Shown piece after piece: positions 17,425-26,140 of a stretch of DNA of 32,941 nt (positions are counted from its first letter, which is position 1; each line of letters opens with the position of its first letter). Source of the DNA: JBGAPI01 sp044221335 (GTDB taxonomy: Bacteria; Pseudomonadota; Gammaproteobacteria; Xanthomonadales; Ahniellaceae). A model generated the notes under the pieces. That model was not told the origin of the DNA and did no database searches. It saw only the letters and a program-made list of their open reading frames with translations. Made by a program: the position numbers and the translations under genes. Location: NCBI GenBank assembly GCA_044221335.1, contig JBGAPI010000060.1, positions 1 to 32,941 on the forward strand. The letters run 5' to 3'.

Positions 17425-17525
17425 CGTCGACCCGGACGGAATCGGCAGGAAAGGCGCATCGTAACTGCTTCCGACCGACGGTCCGGCGGCGGACTCGTGG
17501 CGCTGTGCAGGCCGATGCGCCGCCC

Positions 17526-18401
17526 TCAGGCCGGTGCGGCAGCGCCCGCCACCGGCGAATCCGCAGCGACCGGACGCCAGCGCCAGATCGCGACGAGCAG
17601 GACGAGGTCCACCGCGAGGCTGCAGATGCTGGCCTCGGGACCGAAGGCGCCGCCGCTGAGCCAGGCCTGGTCGGACGTGAGCCGCGGGTGGAACCAGCCG
17701 ACCACGTCGAGGCCGCTGACGTCGAAGCCGAGCAGGCTGCCCTGGGTCCAGTTCCAGCCCAGATGGAATCCGACCGGCAGTGCCAGGCTGCGGGTGCGCT
17801 GCCACGCGAAGCCGAGGATCAGCGCGCCGACGAAGGTGTCGATCGAGGCGATCACGATCGTCGAGCCGTCCATGCCCGGATTGCCCCAGTGGGCGAGAAC
17901 GAACACGACGCCGAAGACGATCTGAGCGGCCGCGAAGCCCGCGCCGGCGGAGAGCCGCTGGAACAGGAAGCCGCGGCAGAGGCACTCCTCCAGCAGCGCC
18001 GCGAACGCGAACACGTAGAGCCCGCGCAGCAGCACGGCCGCGGACCGGGCATCGGCGAGCTCGAGGGTCGCGCCACCGCACAGGCAAATGAGACCGACGA
18101 TCGCGAGCATCGCCGCGGCGCCGATCCCCAGCCCGGCGGCGGCATGGCGCCACCAGCGCCGGCCGAGGTCGAAGCCGACGTCGGCGAGCGTCTCGCGGCG
18201 CATCCGCAGGCAGGCCCAGGTGACCGCGAGACTGAACAGGAAGGGCAGCGGTTGCAGCCACTGCTTGTCGACGCCCTGGGCCTGCAGTGCCCGCGACATC
18301 GGCGTGTAGGCCCGGCTCGACAGCAGGATCAGCAGCGCGAAGTGCGCCATCCACCAGCCGTTGCGGAGCCGGCCGTCGCTTCCCAGGAACAGGTTTCGCA
18401 T
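17526..18401 (-). CDS. CPBP family intramembrane metalloprotease
   Basis: This codes for 291 residues with about eight membrane helices. The ATG at MRNLFLGSDGRLRNGW was chosen because the family begins this way and because the region further upstream is the operator. The catalytic motifs are present: EECLCR (Glu138, Glu139, Arg143; the EExxR motif), FVLAH, and HLGWN (the HxxxN/B motif). The CPBP (Abi) family contains CAAX-type prenyl endopeptidases and bacterial homologues linked to bacteriocin self-immunity and regulated membrane proteolysis. It is transcribed away from marR and lies upstream of the ABC permease, so the two membrane proteins are probably co-regulated. The substrate is unknown. 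Confidence 0.88.
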   Translation of the reverse strand: MRNLFLGSDGRLRNGWWMAHFALLILLSSRAYTPMSRALQAQGVDKQWLQPLPFLFSLAVTWACLRMRRETLADVGFDLGRRWWRHAAAGLGIGAAAMLAIVGLICLCGGATLELADARSAAVLLRGLYVFAFAALLEECLCRGFLFQRLSAGAGFAAAQIVFGVVFVLAHWGNPGMDGSTIVIASIDTFVGALILGFAWQRTRSLALPVGFHLGWNWTQGSLLGFDVSGLDVVGWFHPRLTSDQAWLSGGAFGPEASICSLAVDLVLLVAIWRWRPVAADSPVAGAAAPA

Positions 18402-18407
18402 GCCATC

Positions 18408-18425
18408 TATCTCGATATCAAGATA
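18408..18425. promoter_or_regulatory. near-perfect palindromic operator for the MarR regulator
   Basis: TATCTCGATATCAAGATA is an 18-base palindrome with one mismatched pair. It is the classic operator pattern of many MarR-family repressors (TATCTTGATATCAAGATA type). It lies 6 bases upstream of the CPBP start codon and 47 bases upstream of the marR start codon, so one dimer could block both divergent promoters. Confidence 0.8.
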
Positions 18426-18472
18426 CTTTACGCTAACATTCCGCCAACGACGCCGCAATCGGAGGACGCCGG

Positions 18473-18985
18473 ATGGCAACCCGAAATCCCACGGACCGCG
18501 AAGACCGGATCGACGCCCTGCTGCGTGAATGGCGGTCGGAACGACCGGACCTCGACGCCGGCGCGATGGCCGTCGTCGGCCGGATCCTGAACCTCGGCCG
18601 CGAGCTCGAGGCCCGCGCCGGGGCGGCGCTGAAGCCCTTCGGCCTGCACTACACGGACCTCGACGTGCTGGCGACGCTGCGTCGGGGCGGTCGACCCTAT
18701 CGCCGCACGCCGACCCAGCTGCGCGCGGCGGTCGTCATCACCTCGGGCGCGATGACGGCCTGCCTCGACCGGCTGGAACGCGAAGGCCTGATCGAGCGCC
18801 ACGCGGACCCCAAGGATCGTCGCTCGAGTGCGGCCGCCCTGACCCGCCGCGGGCTCGAGCTCGTCGACACCGCGATCCCGGTCCGCTTCCAGGAGGCCTC
18901 GGACGCCCTCCGGGTGCTCACCGCGGCCGAGAGGAAGCAACTCGGCGCGCTGTTGAAGCGGCTCCTCCAGGGGCTGCAGCGCTGA
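18473..18985 (+). CDS. MarR family transcriptional regulator
   Basis: This codes for 170 residues with GGAGG 8 bases ahead of the ATG. The winged helix-turn-helix core lies at about residues 60-130: YTDLDVLATLRRGG, TPTQLRAAVVITSGAMTACL, DRLEREGLIERHADPKDRRS. The last motif is the standard MarR wing (DPxDRR). Long N- and C-terminal helices supply the dimer interface. It is divergent from the CPBP/ABC permease genes with a palindromic operator between them. It is therefore probably an autoregulated repressor of that pair, relieved by a small phenolic or lipophilic ligand as in other MarR proteins. The ligand is not known. Confidence 0.92.
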   Translation: MATRNPTDREDRIDALLREWRSERPDLDAGAMAVVGRILNLGRELEARAGAALKPFGLHYTDLDVLATLRRGGRPYRRTPTQLRAAVVITSGAMTACLDRLEREGLIERHADPKDRRSSAAALTRRGLELVDTAIPVRFQEASDALRVLTAAERKQLGALLKRLLQGLQR

Positions 18986-19036
18986 CCCGCGAGCGCCTCC
19001 TACAATCCACCCCTACCCTTCGGCGGGCCGACCGGC

Positions 19037-20281
19037 ATGAACTCCAACGTGTGGATCCTCGGCGGCCATCAGACCGACTTCGCGCGCAACCTCGCGTCCG
19101 AAGGCGGCGGCATCGACACGCTCACCGCCGAGGTCATCGACGGCACCCTGGCGCAGGCCCGTGTGCGCGGCGAGGACATCGGCGTCGTCCACGTCGGCAA
19201 CGCGTTCGGTGAGCTGTTCGTCGGCCAGGGCCACCTCGGCGCGATGCCGGCGACCGTCAGCGCCGCCTTCTGGGGCAAGCCCGCCAGTCGTCACGAGGCG
19301 GCATGCGCGTCCGGCGGCGTGGCCGCGCTCGCGGCGCTGGCCAATCTCGCAGCCGGCTTCCACGACGCCGCGCTGGTGCTCGGCGTCGAGGTCGAGCGCA
19401 ACGTGCCGCGGACGTCGGCCAACGCGCACATGGCGACCGCGGCCTGGGCCGGGCACGAGGACGGGGCTGATGCGCCGATCTGGGCGGCCATGTTCGGCCG
19501 CATTGCCGCCGAGTACGAGCGCCGCTATGGCCTCGATCCCGCGCATCTGCGCACCATCGGCCGGATCAATCTCGCCAATGCCCGGCGCAACCCGAACGCC
19601 CAGACCCGCGGCTGGCGCGTCCCCGATCTGGACGGGCCGGACGGTGTCGACGACCAGCAGAATCCGCCGGTGTGCGGGCCCCTGCGCCGCTACGACTGCA
19701 GCCAGCTCTCCGACGGCGGCGCCGGCCTGGTGCTCGTCAACGACCGCTTCCTTGCCGCGCATCCCGAGGCGCGCCCGCTCGGCCGCATCGCCGGCTGGGG
19801 CCATCGCTGCGCAGGACTGCCGCTGGCGGCGAAGCTCGCTCGCAGCGCGGACGACGCCCTGCTCTTTCCGCATGTCCGCGATGCGTTCGCGGATGCCCTC
19901 GCCCGGGCCGGCACGACGCTCGAGGGCGTCGCCGGCCTGGAGACCCACGACTGCTTCTCGGCCAGTGAATACATGGCGATCGATCACATCGGACTCACCG
20001 CCCACGGCGAATCGTGGAAGGCGATCGCGGCCGGCGACATCGCCCCCGGCGGGCGCTTCCCGATCAATCCCAGTGGGGGTCTCATCGGTGGCGGCCACCC
20101 GGTCGGCGCGACCGGCGTGCGAATGCTGCTCGATGCGGCGAAGCAGGTCAGCGGCAGCGCCGGTGACTACCAGGTCGCGGGTGCCCGCCGCTTTGCGACC
20201 CTCAATCTCGGTGGCAGCGCGACGACGGTCGTGTGCTTCGTGCTGGAGTCCGTTCCCGGACACGACCACGCGAGGACATGA
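19037..20281 (+). CDS. thiolase family protein (SCP-x/acetyl-CoA acetyltransferase type)
   Basis: This codes for 414 residues, normal for a thiolase. The start is MNSNVWILGGHQTDFARN, matching the family's opening strand. The nucleophile is Cys90 in HEAACASGG. The later catalytic motifs are HDCFSASE (His304), where many thiolases have a NEAF motif, and GGGHPVGATG (His354). The HDCFS form places it with SCP-x-like thiolases, which act on branched or unusual acyl-CoAs, and not with the canonical FadA/PhaA enzymes. It should catalyse thiolytic cleavage of 3-ketoacyl-CoA or the reverse condensation in the cytosol. It follows marR by 51 bases on the same strand, but there is no sign that the two are functionally linked. 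Confidence 0.88.
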   Translation: MNSNVWILGGHQTDFARNLASEGGGIDTLTAEVIDGTLAQARVRGEDIGVVHVGNAFGELFVGQGHLGAMPATVSAAFWGKPASRHEAACASGGVAALAALANLAAGFHDAALVLGVEVERNVPRTSANAHMATAAWAGHEDGADAPIWAAMFGRIAAEYERRYGLDPAHLRTIGRINLANARRNPNAQTRGWRVPDLDGPDGVDDQQNPPVCGPLRRYDCSQLSDGGAGLVLVNDRFLAAHPEARPLGRIAGWGHRCAGLPLAAKLARSADDALLFPHVRDAFADALARAGTTLEGVAGLETHDCFSASEYMAIDHIGLTAHGESWKAIAAGDIAPGGRFPINPSGGLIGGGHPVGATGVRMLLDAAKQVSGSAGDYQVAGARRFATLNLGGSATTVVCFVLESVPGHDHART

Positions 20282-20346
20282 CCTCGTCGCCGCGACCGGC
20301 TAGCCTCGCGCGCTGTTTCCGGCCCACGCCCGGGAGACCCGCATCC

Positions 20347-20904
20347 ATGTCGATCGTGATGACCGACTTCGCCCGCGGACGGCTGTTCCCGCGCGAGCGC
20401 CGCCGCAACACCGTGCAGGATTGCACGGCGGCCGAGTTCGAGCGCTACCTCAACGAGCACGAGCCGCTCGCGGTGCTCGACGGCTACGCGCCGTTCTGCA
20501 AGCTGCACGTGCACCGCAACTGGACCTCGACGCGCTGCCTCACCATCCCGATCACGGCGGAGAACCGCGGCCAGCTGCGCTCGGAGTACGAGGCGCGCAC
20601 GAAGGACGAACTCCCCGTTCTGGTGCGCTGGTTCGAGGGGGTGGAACCGCCGGTCGCGGGTTTCCTGATCCCGATCCTGTACGACCGCGCGCAACTGGCG
20701 CGCGAGGGCACGAAGATTTCGGCCGACTGGGGCATCGTCGGCTGCATGTACACCGCCGAGCCGGAGGAGACGCCGATGGCACCGATCACGATGCTGCGCA
20801 ACGCGCTTGGCGTCGCCGAAGGCGGCTCCGGGGTGCCGATCGACCGGGCGGCGTATGCGCGCAGCGTTTCGTTCTGGAGCGCGAACGCGAATTGGCGTGG
20901 GTAG
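20347..20904 (+). CDS. DUF3228 family protein
   Basis: This codes for 185 residues. The ATG at MSIVMTDFARGRLFPRE is the family start. The sequence follows the DUF3228 pattern closely along its whole length: LDGYAPFCKLHVHRNWTS, LRSEYEARTKDELPVLVRWF, SADWGIVGCMYTAEP, and PMAPITMLRNALGVAEGGSGVP (cut here after position 20: the block spans about residues 142-165). The family has no established function, to my knowledge. It has no signal peptide or membrane helix, so it is probably cytosolic. It lies 65 bases after the thiolase gene. The 3' end opens on the long repeat-filled gap. Confidence 0.85.
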   Translation: MSIVMTDFARGRLFPRERRRNTVQDCTAAEFERYLNEHEPLAVLDGYAPFCKLHVHRNWTSTRCLTIPITAENRGQLRSEYEARTKDELPVLVRWFEGVEPPVAGFLIPILYDRAQLAREGTKISADWGIVGCMYTAEPEETPMAPITMLRNALGVAEGGSGVPIDRAAYARSVSFWSANANWRG

Positions 20905-21060
20905 TGCGGTACGGCGCGGCGGACGCCGTCCACGCGTGGCGGAGAGCATGGGATGTCCGGGACGGCCAACATACGCATTCTGGGAAGGCATTTGTCGGCC
21001 GACCCTGCCCGCCATTGCGAGGCGCTTCATTCGCAATTCCGCTGACGGCGAGAAGCAGCC

Positions 21061-21174
21061 GTAGGGCGCGCACTGCGCGCCGTTGCGAGGCGCCAGGGCG
21101 TACGAAGTGTCGGGGCGATGGCGGGCAGTGCCCGCCCTACGACAGCGCCGCGGGTAGGGCGCGCACTGCGCGCC
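21061..21174. repeat. three REP palindromes in +, -, + order
   Basis: Each copy is GTAG followed by a GC stem of 7 pairs with a 3-base loop. The copy at 21061-21081 (+) has GGCGCGC, ACT, GCGCGCC. The copy at 21120-21140 (-) has GGCGGGC, ACT, GCCCGCC. The copy at 21154-21174 (+) matches the first. GTAG plus hairpin is the recognition design of REP elements moved by RAYT transposases. Plus copies are followed by TTGCGAGGCGC. Confidence 0.85.
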
Positions 21175-21369
21175 ATTGCGAGGCGCTTCATTTTCTCGTC
21201 CGATGTCGCCGAACAGCGGACCTTCAGAGCAGCACCTGGGCCGCAGGGCGAGGCAAAACGCGGGAGGTCGAATACGGCCGATAGCCGACCTCAACATGAT
21301 GCTCCTCTTGAGAGCGGGCGGGGTCTCGCTCTTCGACTGGCTCTCGCCGCCAGCGGTCATGCAAATGGA

Positions 21370-21545
21370 GCGCCTCGCGATGGCGCGCAGTGCGCGCCCT
21401 ACGACTGCTCCTCGTCGCAAGCGGAAGTGCTTGCCATGCGCCTCGCGATGGCAAGCAGTGCGCGCCCTACGACTGCTACTCGTCGCAAGCGGAAGTGCTT
21501 GCCATGCGCCTCGCGATGGCGCGCAGTGCGCGCCCTACGGCTGGC
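21370..21545 (-). repeat. REP array, three units with 68-bp period
   Basis: REP copies on the minus strand lie at 21382-21402, 21450-21470 (stem partly decayed, GGCAAGC) and 21518-21538, exactly 68 bases apart. Each unit starts GCGCCTCGCGAT, then the REP, then a linker containing CTCGTCGCAAGCGGAAGTG. The same unit design recurs in the array near 28,000. Confidence 0.85.
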
Positions 21546-21837
21546 CCGATCTGAAGAGTCACCCTGGCATCGGACATCCTATGGGTTGCATCGGCCGTCA
21601 ACATAGGCTCTCCGCCACACACGATGTCGGTACTTCAGCCGTTCCCCGGGGTCCGGGCGCGCGCCGCGGGGACCGCGTGGCTTGCGCCGCTCCGCCGCCG
21701 AATCGACCGCTTCCGGACGGTCCCCGACCGCCCTCGCGACGCAGGCCGGCGATGGCGCGCGGCACCCGCCCTGACAGAATCCGAGCAGACACTCCAGAAA
21801 TCCCCGCCAGAGTGCGAGCACCCCAGAAGGTGAATCC

Positions 21838-23001
21838 ATGGCCACGACCGTCCCCGAGCTCGTCCGCGGCGCCGGCCTGCTCGGCTTCGATGGCTTCTCC
21901 GCCGTCACCCGCGTGGTGGAGGCGATGCACGCAGACATTGCCGAACGGCAGATGCCCTGGGACCCCAGGCGCTCGTCGCGGACCCGCGGAATCACCGGCC
22001 TCGTCTACCGCTCGATCGATGCGATCGGCGGTGGCGTGCGCTGGTGCTTCGATCGCGGCCTCCGGCCGTTCGCACGGACCGGGGTGGCGGCCGACGGGGC
22101 GGCGACCGCGGCCTTCGTCGCCGCGCTGAACGGTGCGTTCGGCGACCACCTCGAGTCGAGCGCCAACCCGCTCGCGCAGCCGATGCGCCTGCGCCACGCG
22201 GGACGCGATCTGGCGCTGACCCGGGCCGAGATGTCCGGGACGCTCGACGCCCCTGGCGCCAAGGTCGCGGTTCTCGTCCACGGCCTGTGCATGAACGACT
22301 TGCAGTGGAGCCGGCTCGACGCGAGCCACGCGGACGGCCTGCGCGAACGCGGCTACACCGTGCTGCATCTGGTCTACAACAGCGGCCGCCACATCTCGAC
22401 CAATGGCCGCGAGTTCGCGGCGCTGCTGGCGCGACTGGCGGCGGAATGGCCGGTGCCGCTCGCCGAGATCTCCATCCTCGCCCACAGCATGGGTGGCCTC
22501 GTTGCCCGCAGCGCCTGCCACTACGGCGCCAGCAGCGAGTGGCATGCGCGGCTCGGTCGCCTGGTGTTCCTCGGCTCGCCCCACCATGGAGCGCCGCTGG
22601 AGCGTGGTGGCAATCGCTTCGAGCGGGTTGCCGGTCGAATTCCGTTCGCCGCGGCACTCGCACAACTCGGAACGGCACGAAGCGCCGGCGTCACCGATCT
22701 GCGCCACGGCAACCTGGTCGACGAGGACTGGTTCGGCCGCGATCGCTTCGCGCAGCACGAGGACCGTCGCCGCGTCGTTCCGCTGCCCGCCGGCGTCGAC
22801 TGCCATCTGATCGCCGGCGTGTTCCGCCACTTCGGCAGCGACGGTCTGGTCGGCGTCGACAGCGCCCTGGGCGAGCATCCGGATCCGGCGCGCTGCCTCC
22901 GCGTTCCATCCGACCACAAGCACCTGCTCTCCGACACCGACCATTTCGACCTGCTTCACGGAGCCGAGGCGCACGACCGCGTGAAACGATGCTTCGCGTA
23001 G
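21838..23001 (+). CDS. alpha/beta-hydrolase, lipase-like
   Basis: This codes for 387 residues. AGAAGG lies 7 bases ahead of the ATG. The oxyanion region is VLVHGLCMND (about residues 145-154) and the nucleophile elbow is AHSMGGLVARS, with Ser217. A Ser-Pro-His-His-Gly stretch (FLGSPHHGAPLE) follows, as in triacylglycerol lipases and PGAP1-like hydrolases. The C-terminal SDTDHFDLL carries the likely catalytic His. About 120 N-terminal residues precede the hydrolase fold and have no family I recognise. There is no clear signal peptide, so it is probably cytosolic or membrane-associated. The TAG stop lies inside the GTAG of a REP element. The lipid-active genes downstream suggest an ester or lipid substrate; this is inference. 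Confidence 0.85.
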   Translation: MATTVPELVRGAGLLGFDGFSAVTRVVEAMHADIAERQMPWDPRRSSRTRGITGLVYRSIDAIGGGVRWCFDRGLRPFARTGVAADGAATAAFVAALNGAFGDHLESSANPLAQPMRLRHAGRDLALTRAEMSGTLDAPGAKVAVLVHGLCMNDLQWSRLDASHADGLRERGYTVLHLVYNSGRHISTNGREFAALLARLAAEWPVPLAEISILAHSMGGLVARSACHYGASSEWHARLGRLVFLGSPHHGAPLERGGNRFERVAGRIPFAAALAQLGTARSAGVTDLRHGNLVDEDWFGRDRFAQHEDRRRVVPLPAGVDCHLIAGVFRHFGSDGLVGVDSALGEHPDPARCLRVPSDHKHLLSDTDHFDLLHGAEAHDRVKRCFA

Positions 23002-23087
23002 GGCGGCCCCGGGCCGCCGTCGCCTCGCCGTGGAAAGGTGCCGTTGAACCCGTGGCGTCGCGCGACAGCGGGCAGCGCCCGCCCTAC
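22998..23087. repeat. two facing REP palindromes after the hydrolase gene
   Basis: The plus copy (22998-23018) is GTAG with stem GGCGGCC, loop CCG, stem GGCCGCC; its TAG is the hydrolase stop codon. The minus copy (23067-23087) is GTAG with stem GGCGGGC and loop GCT, slightly decayed. The gap up to 23262 shows no gene. Confidence 0.75.
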
Positions 23088-23262
23088 GGTCGGGTGTACG
23101 GGCGGCGATCCACCGCCGTAGCGCCCCCGGCTCGCGACCGCTAGCCCCGCCACACCCGCCGTAGCACCGCGCAATACCCCGTTCGTCATACCGGTCTCTG
23201 CCTCGTCACTGCAATGAAATCGACGTAATCTGCTCGACGCCCGCTCTCCAGACTCCTTCGTG

Positions 23263-24228
23263 ATGCCGAATTCCGCTCCAGCCCGCACGACTGCCGACGC
23301 CGAAGCCCGCGTCAGTCGCGCCAATGCCGCCCTCGCCGGGACGGTCGTCCTCCTCTGCGTCGGGGCGAGCTTCGTCGTGCCCTTCTGGGTCGCGGATCCG
23401 TGGCTGCGCCTCGCGCTCGCGCTGCTGCCGGCGCTGGTCGCCAATCTGCACTGGGGGCTGATCCACGAGGCGATCCACGGCCACCTGCTGGAGGACTCCC
23501 GCGCCAGCGAGCGGCTCGGACGCTGGCTCGCGATCGCGTTCGGCGCACCGCTGGCGCCATTGCGGTTCGCCCATCTGCGCCACCACCGCTACAACCGGAC
23601 GCCACTCAGTCGCGACGACGTCTACGACCCCGCGCTGATCCCGGCGTGGAAAGCGCAGCTCGGCTACTACGCGTACATCGGCGGCGGTCTCTACCTCGCG
23701 GAACTTCTGCTTGCGCCGGTCGCGTTCCTGCCGCGCAGCGTCCTCGAGCGCCTGGTGCGGGCGAGCACGCCGCGCGGCACCGACCATCCCCCGGCGCTGG
23801 ACGACCTCGCGCGCCACGTGCTCACCGGGCGGCGCGAGCTGCTGCGCTACCGGATCGACGCTGCGGCGGTGCTGCTCTGGTTCGCGCTGGCGATCTTCTG
23901 CTGGCGCGTGCAGCCGCTGGCACTCGTCGCGATGTTCGGCCTGCGGGCGCTGCTGGTGTCGATGATGGACAACGCCGCCCACTACGGCACGCCGCTCGAC
24001 CTGCGTCGCCACGCGCTGAACCTGCGCGCCCCGCGCCTGGCATCGGCACTGCTGCTCAACTTCAATTTCCACCGCCAGCATCACCAGCAGCCGAACTTGC
24101 CGTGGCACCGGCTGCCGGACGCGGCCGATCGGATGCCCGTCGATCCGACGCTGCTGACGGCCGTACTGCGCCAGCTGCGCGGCGCGAAGACCGTCGCTGC
24201 GCTGGCCGAGGAGTCGCGGCAGTCGTGA
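23263..24228 (+). CDS. membrane fatty acid desaturase/hydroxylase family protein
   Basis: This codes for 321 residues; a GTG lies immediately before the ATG used. Three His boxes of the di-iron membrane desaturases are present: HEAIHGH (His68, His72, His74), HLRHHR (His104, His107, His108) and HRQHHQQ (His270, His273, His274). Membrane helices lie around residues 25-65, 135-160 and 200-235. Such enzymes introduce double bonds or hydroxyl groups into acyl chains of membrane lipids, or act on carotenoids, using oxygen. The box spacing fits the short desaturase group found next to lipid biosynthesis genes. The acyltransferase gene starts 96 bases downstream, so a membrane-lipid substrate is likely. 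Confidence 0.85.
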   Translation: MPNSAPARTTADAEARVSRANAALAGTVVLLCVGASFVVPFWVADPWLRLALALLPALVANLHWGLIHEAIHGHLLEDSRASERLGRWLAIAFGAPLAPLRFAHLRHHRYNRTPLSRDDVYDPALIPAWKAQLGYYAYIGGGLYLAELLLAPVAFLPRSVLERLVRASTPRGTDHPPALDDLARHVLTGRRELLRYRIDAAAVLLWFALAIFCWRVQPLALVAMFGLRALLVSMMDNAAHYGTPLDLRRHALNLRAPRLASALLLNFNFHRQHHQQPNLPWHRLPDAADRMPVDPTLLTAVLRQLRGAKTVAALAEESRQS

Positions 24229-24324
24229 CCCATCGCTGTCCTCGAACCTTCATCACTCCGACGCCGCGGTCGCCTTCGAGGCCGCAGCCGTCGGCCCCGT
24301 CGTCCACGACCGCGTGATCCGGAC

Positions 24325-26052
24325 ATGATCGACCTCGAACAGATGATCGCCCCGCACTACCCGGAATGGTTCCAGGGCGTGCGTGCGCCCCTGACCCGGT
24401 CCCTGCTCGGCGGCTTTTCCCGCTGGTCGCGGCTGCCGGAAATCAACCAGTTCCTCGCGGATTCGGCCCACCAGACCGGCTTCGCCTTCGTCGAGGCGGC
24501 GCTGCGCTTCTGCGACGTGCGCTTCACCGTCGACGATGTCGAGGTCGAGCGCATCCCCGAACGCGGCGGCGTGCTGATCGTCTCCAACCATCCGCTCGGC
24601 GGCGTCGATGCGCTGCTGCTCCTGAAGCTGATCGGCCGCGTGCGGCGCGACGTGAAGATCATCGCGAATGAAGTGCTCATGGCCCTGCCCGGCCTCGCGG
24701 AACTCCTGCTGCCGCTGCGCGTGTTCGGGGGCGGCGCCAGTCGTGCCCACCTGGAGGCGGTGCGCACGGCCCTCGCCGAGGGGCAGGCGGTGATCGTGTT
24801 CCCGGCGGGCGAGGTCTCGCGCCTCGGCTGGCGCGGCATCCGCGACCGCGAGTGGCGCAACGGCGCCCTGCGCCTCGCGCGCCAGGCGAAGGCCGCGGTG
24901 CTGCCGGTCCGGATCGAGGCGCGCAATTCCATCGGTTTCTACGGCGGGGCGCTGCTCCATCCCAGTCTCGGCACCGCACTCCTGCTGCGCGAGGTGACGG
25001 CACTGCGCGGTTCGCGCGTTGACATCCGGATCGGCCACGCGAGTCCGGCCGAAGATGCCGGCGACATCGGCGCGCTGCAGCGTCGCTGCCTGGAGCTGCG
25101 CCACGACGGTGACCGCGTGCCGAAACTGGCAACGCTCGCCCCGCGCCCCGACCTGCGCGACATCCGCCGCGAAATCGCGGCGCTGCCGCTGCTCGGCGAG
25201 ACCGGCGACGGCAAGCGCATCCACGCGGGCCGCCTGGCGGCCGACTCCGCGCTGCTGGCCGAAGTCGCCCGCCTGCGCGAGCACAGCTTCCGCGCCGTCG
25301 GCGAAGGCAGCGGCAAGAGCGCCGACACCGACCGCTTCGACGCCTGGTACGACCAGATCATCCTCTGGGACGACCAGACCCAGGAGATCGTCGGCGGCTA
25401 CCGCGTCGCGCCGTGCAAGGCCGTGCTCACCGAGCGCGGTATCGCGGGCCTGTACACCTCGACGCTGTTCGAGTTCTCGCCGGCCTTCACGGAGCAGCTC
25501 GGCGACGCGATGGAACTCGGCCGCAGCTTCGTGGTGCCGGAGCACTGGGGTACCCGCAGCCTCGACTACCTGTGGCTCGGCATCGGTGCCTACCTGCGCC
25601 AGCGGCCGGACATCCGCCGCCTGTTCGGCCCGGTCTCGATCAGCGCCCAGCTGCCGGTCGATGCCCGCGCGCAGCTGGTCGACTACTACCGCCACCACCA
25701 CGGCGTCGAGTCGGCGACGGTGCGGGCGCGCCGCCGCTGGCAACAGGAATCGTCGGCGCTGCGCGAGCTGCGCGACCTGCCGCCGCACGAAGCATTCCGG
25801 CTGCTGCGCGACAATCTCGCCAAGCTCGGGACGCGGGTGCCGACCCTGTACAAGCAGTACACCGACCTCTGCGAGCCGGGCGGCGTGCAGTTCCTCGACT
25901 TCGGTGTCGATCCCGATTTCTCCGACAGCATCGACGGACTGGTCTGGGTCGATCTCGAGAAGATGCTTCCGCGCAAGCGCCAGCGCTACATCACCGGTGC
26001 TGCGGGTCGCACGGACGACGGGTCAGGGTCCGTCGCTGTAGGAGCGGCGTAA
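24325..26052 (+). CDS. olsF: bifunctional acyltransferase, OlsF-like (PlsC-type plus GNAT-type)
   Basis: This codes for 575 residues with two acyltransferase domains. The N-terminal one is PlsC-like, with SNHPLGGVDALLLL (His89, Asp95) and VIVFPAGEVSRL (about residues 157-167). The C-terminal one (from about 310) is the OlsB-type GNAT fold: HSFRAVGEGSGKSADTDRFD, ILWDDQTQEIVGGYR and ELGRSFVVPEHWG. This order is that of OlsF, whose C-terminal half N-acylates ornithine with a 3-hydroxyacyl group and whose N-terminal half adds the second acyl chain, giving ornithine lipids without phosphorus. The stop codon TAA lies inside a repeat hairpin, so the last few residues (VAVGAA) are repeat-encoded. The amino acid headgroup is inferred. 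Confidence 0.82.
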   Translation: MIDLEQMIAPHYPEWFQGVRAPLTRSLLGGFSRWSRLPEINQFLADSAHQTGFAFVEAALRFCDVRFTVDDVEVERIPERGGVLIVSNHPLGGVDALLLLKLIGRVRRDVKIIANEVLMALPGLAELLLPLRVFGGGASRAHLEAVRTALAEGQAVIVFPAGEVSRLGWRGIRDREWRNGALRLARQAKAAVLPVRIEARNSIGFYGGALLHPSLGTALLLREVTALRGSRVDIRIGHASPAEDAGDIGALQRRCLELRHDGDRVPKLATLAPRPDLRDIRREIAALPLLGETGDGKRIHAGRLAADSALLAEVARLREHSFRAVGEGSGKSADTDRFDAWYDQIILWDDQTQEIVGGYRVAPCKAVLTERGIAGLYTSTLFEFSPAFTEQLGDAMELGRSFVVPEHWGTRSLDYLWLGIGAYLRQRPDIRRLFGPVSISAQLPVDARAQLVDYYRHHHGVESATVRARRRWQQESSALRELRDLPPHEAFRLLRDNLAKLGTRVPTLYKQYTDLCEPGGVQFLDFGVDPDFSDSIDGLVWVDLEKMLPRKRQRYITGAAGRTDDGSGSVAVGAA

Positions 26053-26140
26053 GCCGCGAAGTTCTTGTGGGAGGGGCGCCAGCCCCGATGCTCTGCAAAG
26101 CCCCCTCACCCAGACCTCTCCTCCGCATGCGGGGGAGAGG
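26038..26140. repeat. three consecutive hairpin repeats after the acyltransferase
   Basis: First comes GTAGGAGCGGCGTAAGCCGC, a REP-like hairpin that supplies the TAA stop. Next, near 26067-26087, is the related GTGGGAGGGGCGCCAGCCCC. Last, CCTCTCC (26115-26121) and GGAGAGG (26134-26140) enclose the palindrome CCGCATGCGG, giving a long strong hairpin. All three types resemble dispersed repeats of xanthomonad and pseudomonad genomes. The last could end transcription. Confidence 0.75.

Larger units (their letters stand above)
20936..21618. repeat. 683-base block bounded by a perfect 12-bp inverted repeat
   Basis: GTGGCGGAGAGC (20936-20947) and GCTCTCCGCCAC (21607-21618) are exact inverted copies. 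Inside each end lies a shared, rearranged piece: CATGGGATGTCCG near 20946-20960, its inverse CGGACATCCTATG near 21570-21585, and CGGCC-AACAT elements on both sides. The interior holds the REP copies listed separately. No gene was recognised between 20905 and 21837. Confidence 0.7.

Noticed and set aside
17425..18354. Long form of the ABC permease starting at 18354
   Set aside because: The added sequence is a shadow of the CPBP gene; the family start MPFRHAFRSL lies at 17424.
20233..20346. Earlier start for the DUF3228 gene inside the thiolase gene
   Set aside because: The upstream residues do not match the family, which starts MSIVMTDFARGR.
21370..21545. Regularly spaced repeats resembling a small CRISPR array
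   Set aside because: The spacers are nearly identical to each other, the repeat is a GTAG-headed hairpin, and no cas gene is near. REP elements explain it.
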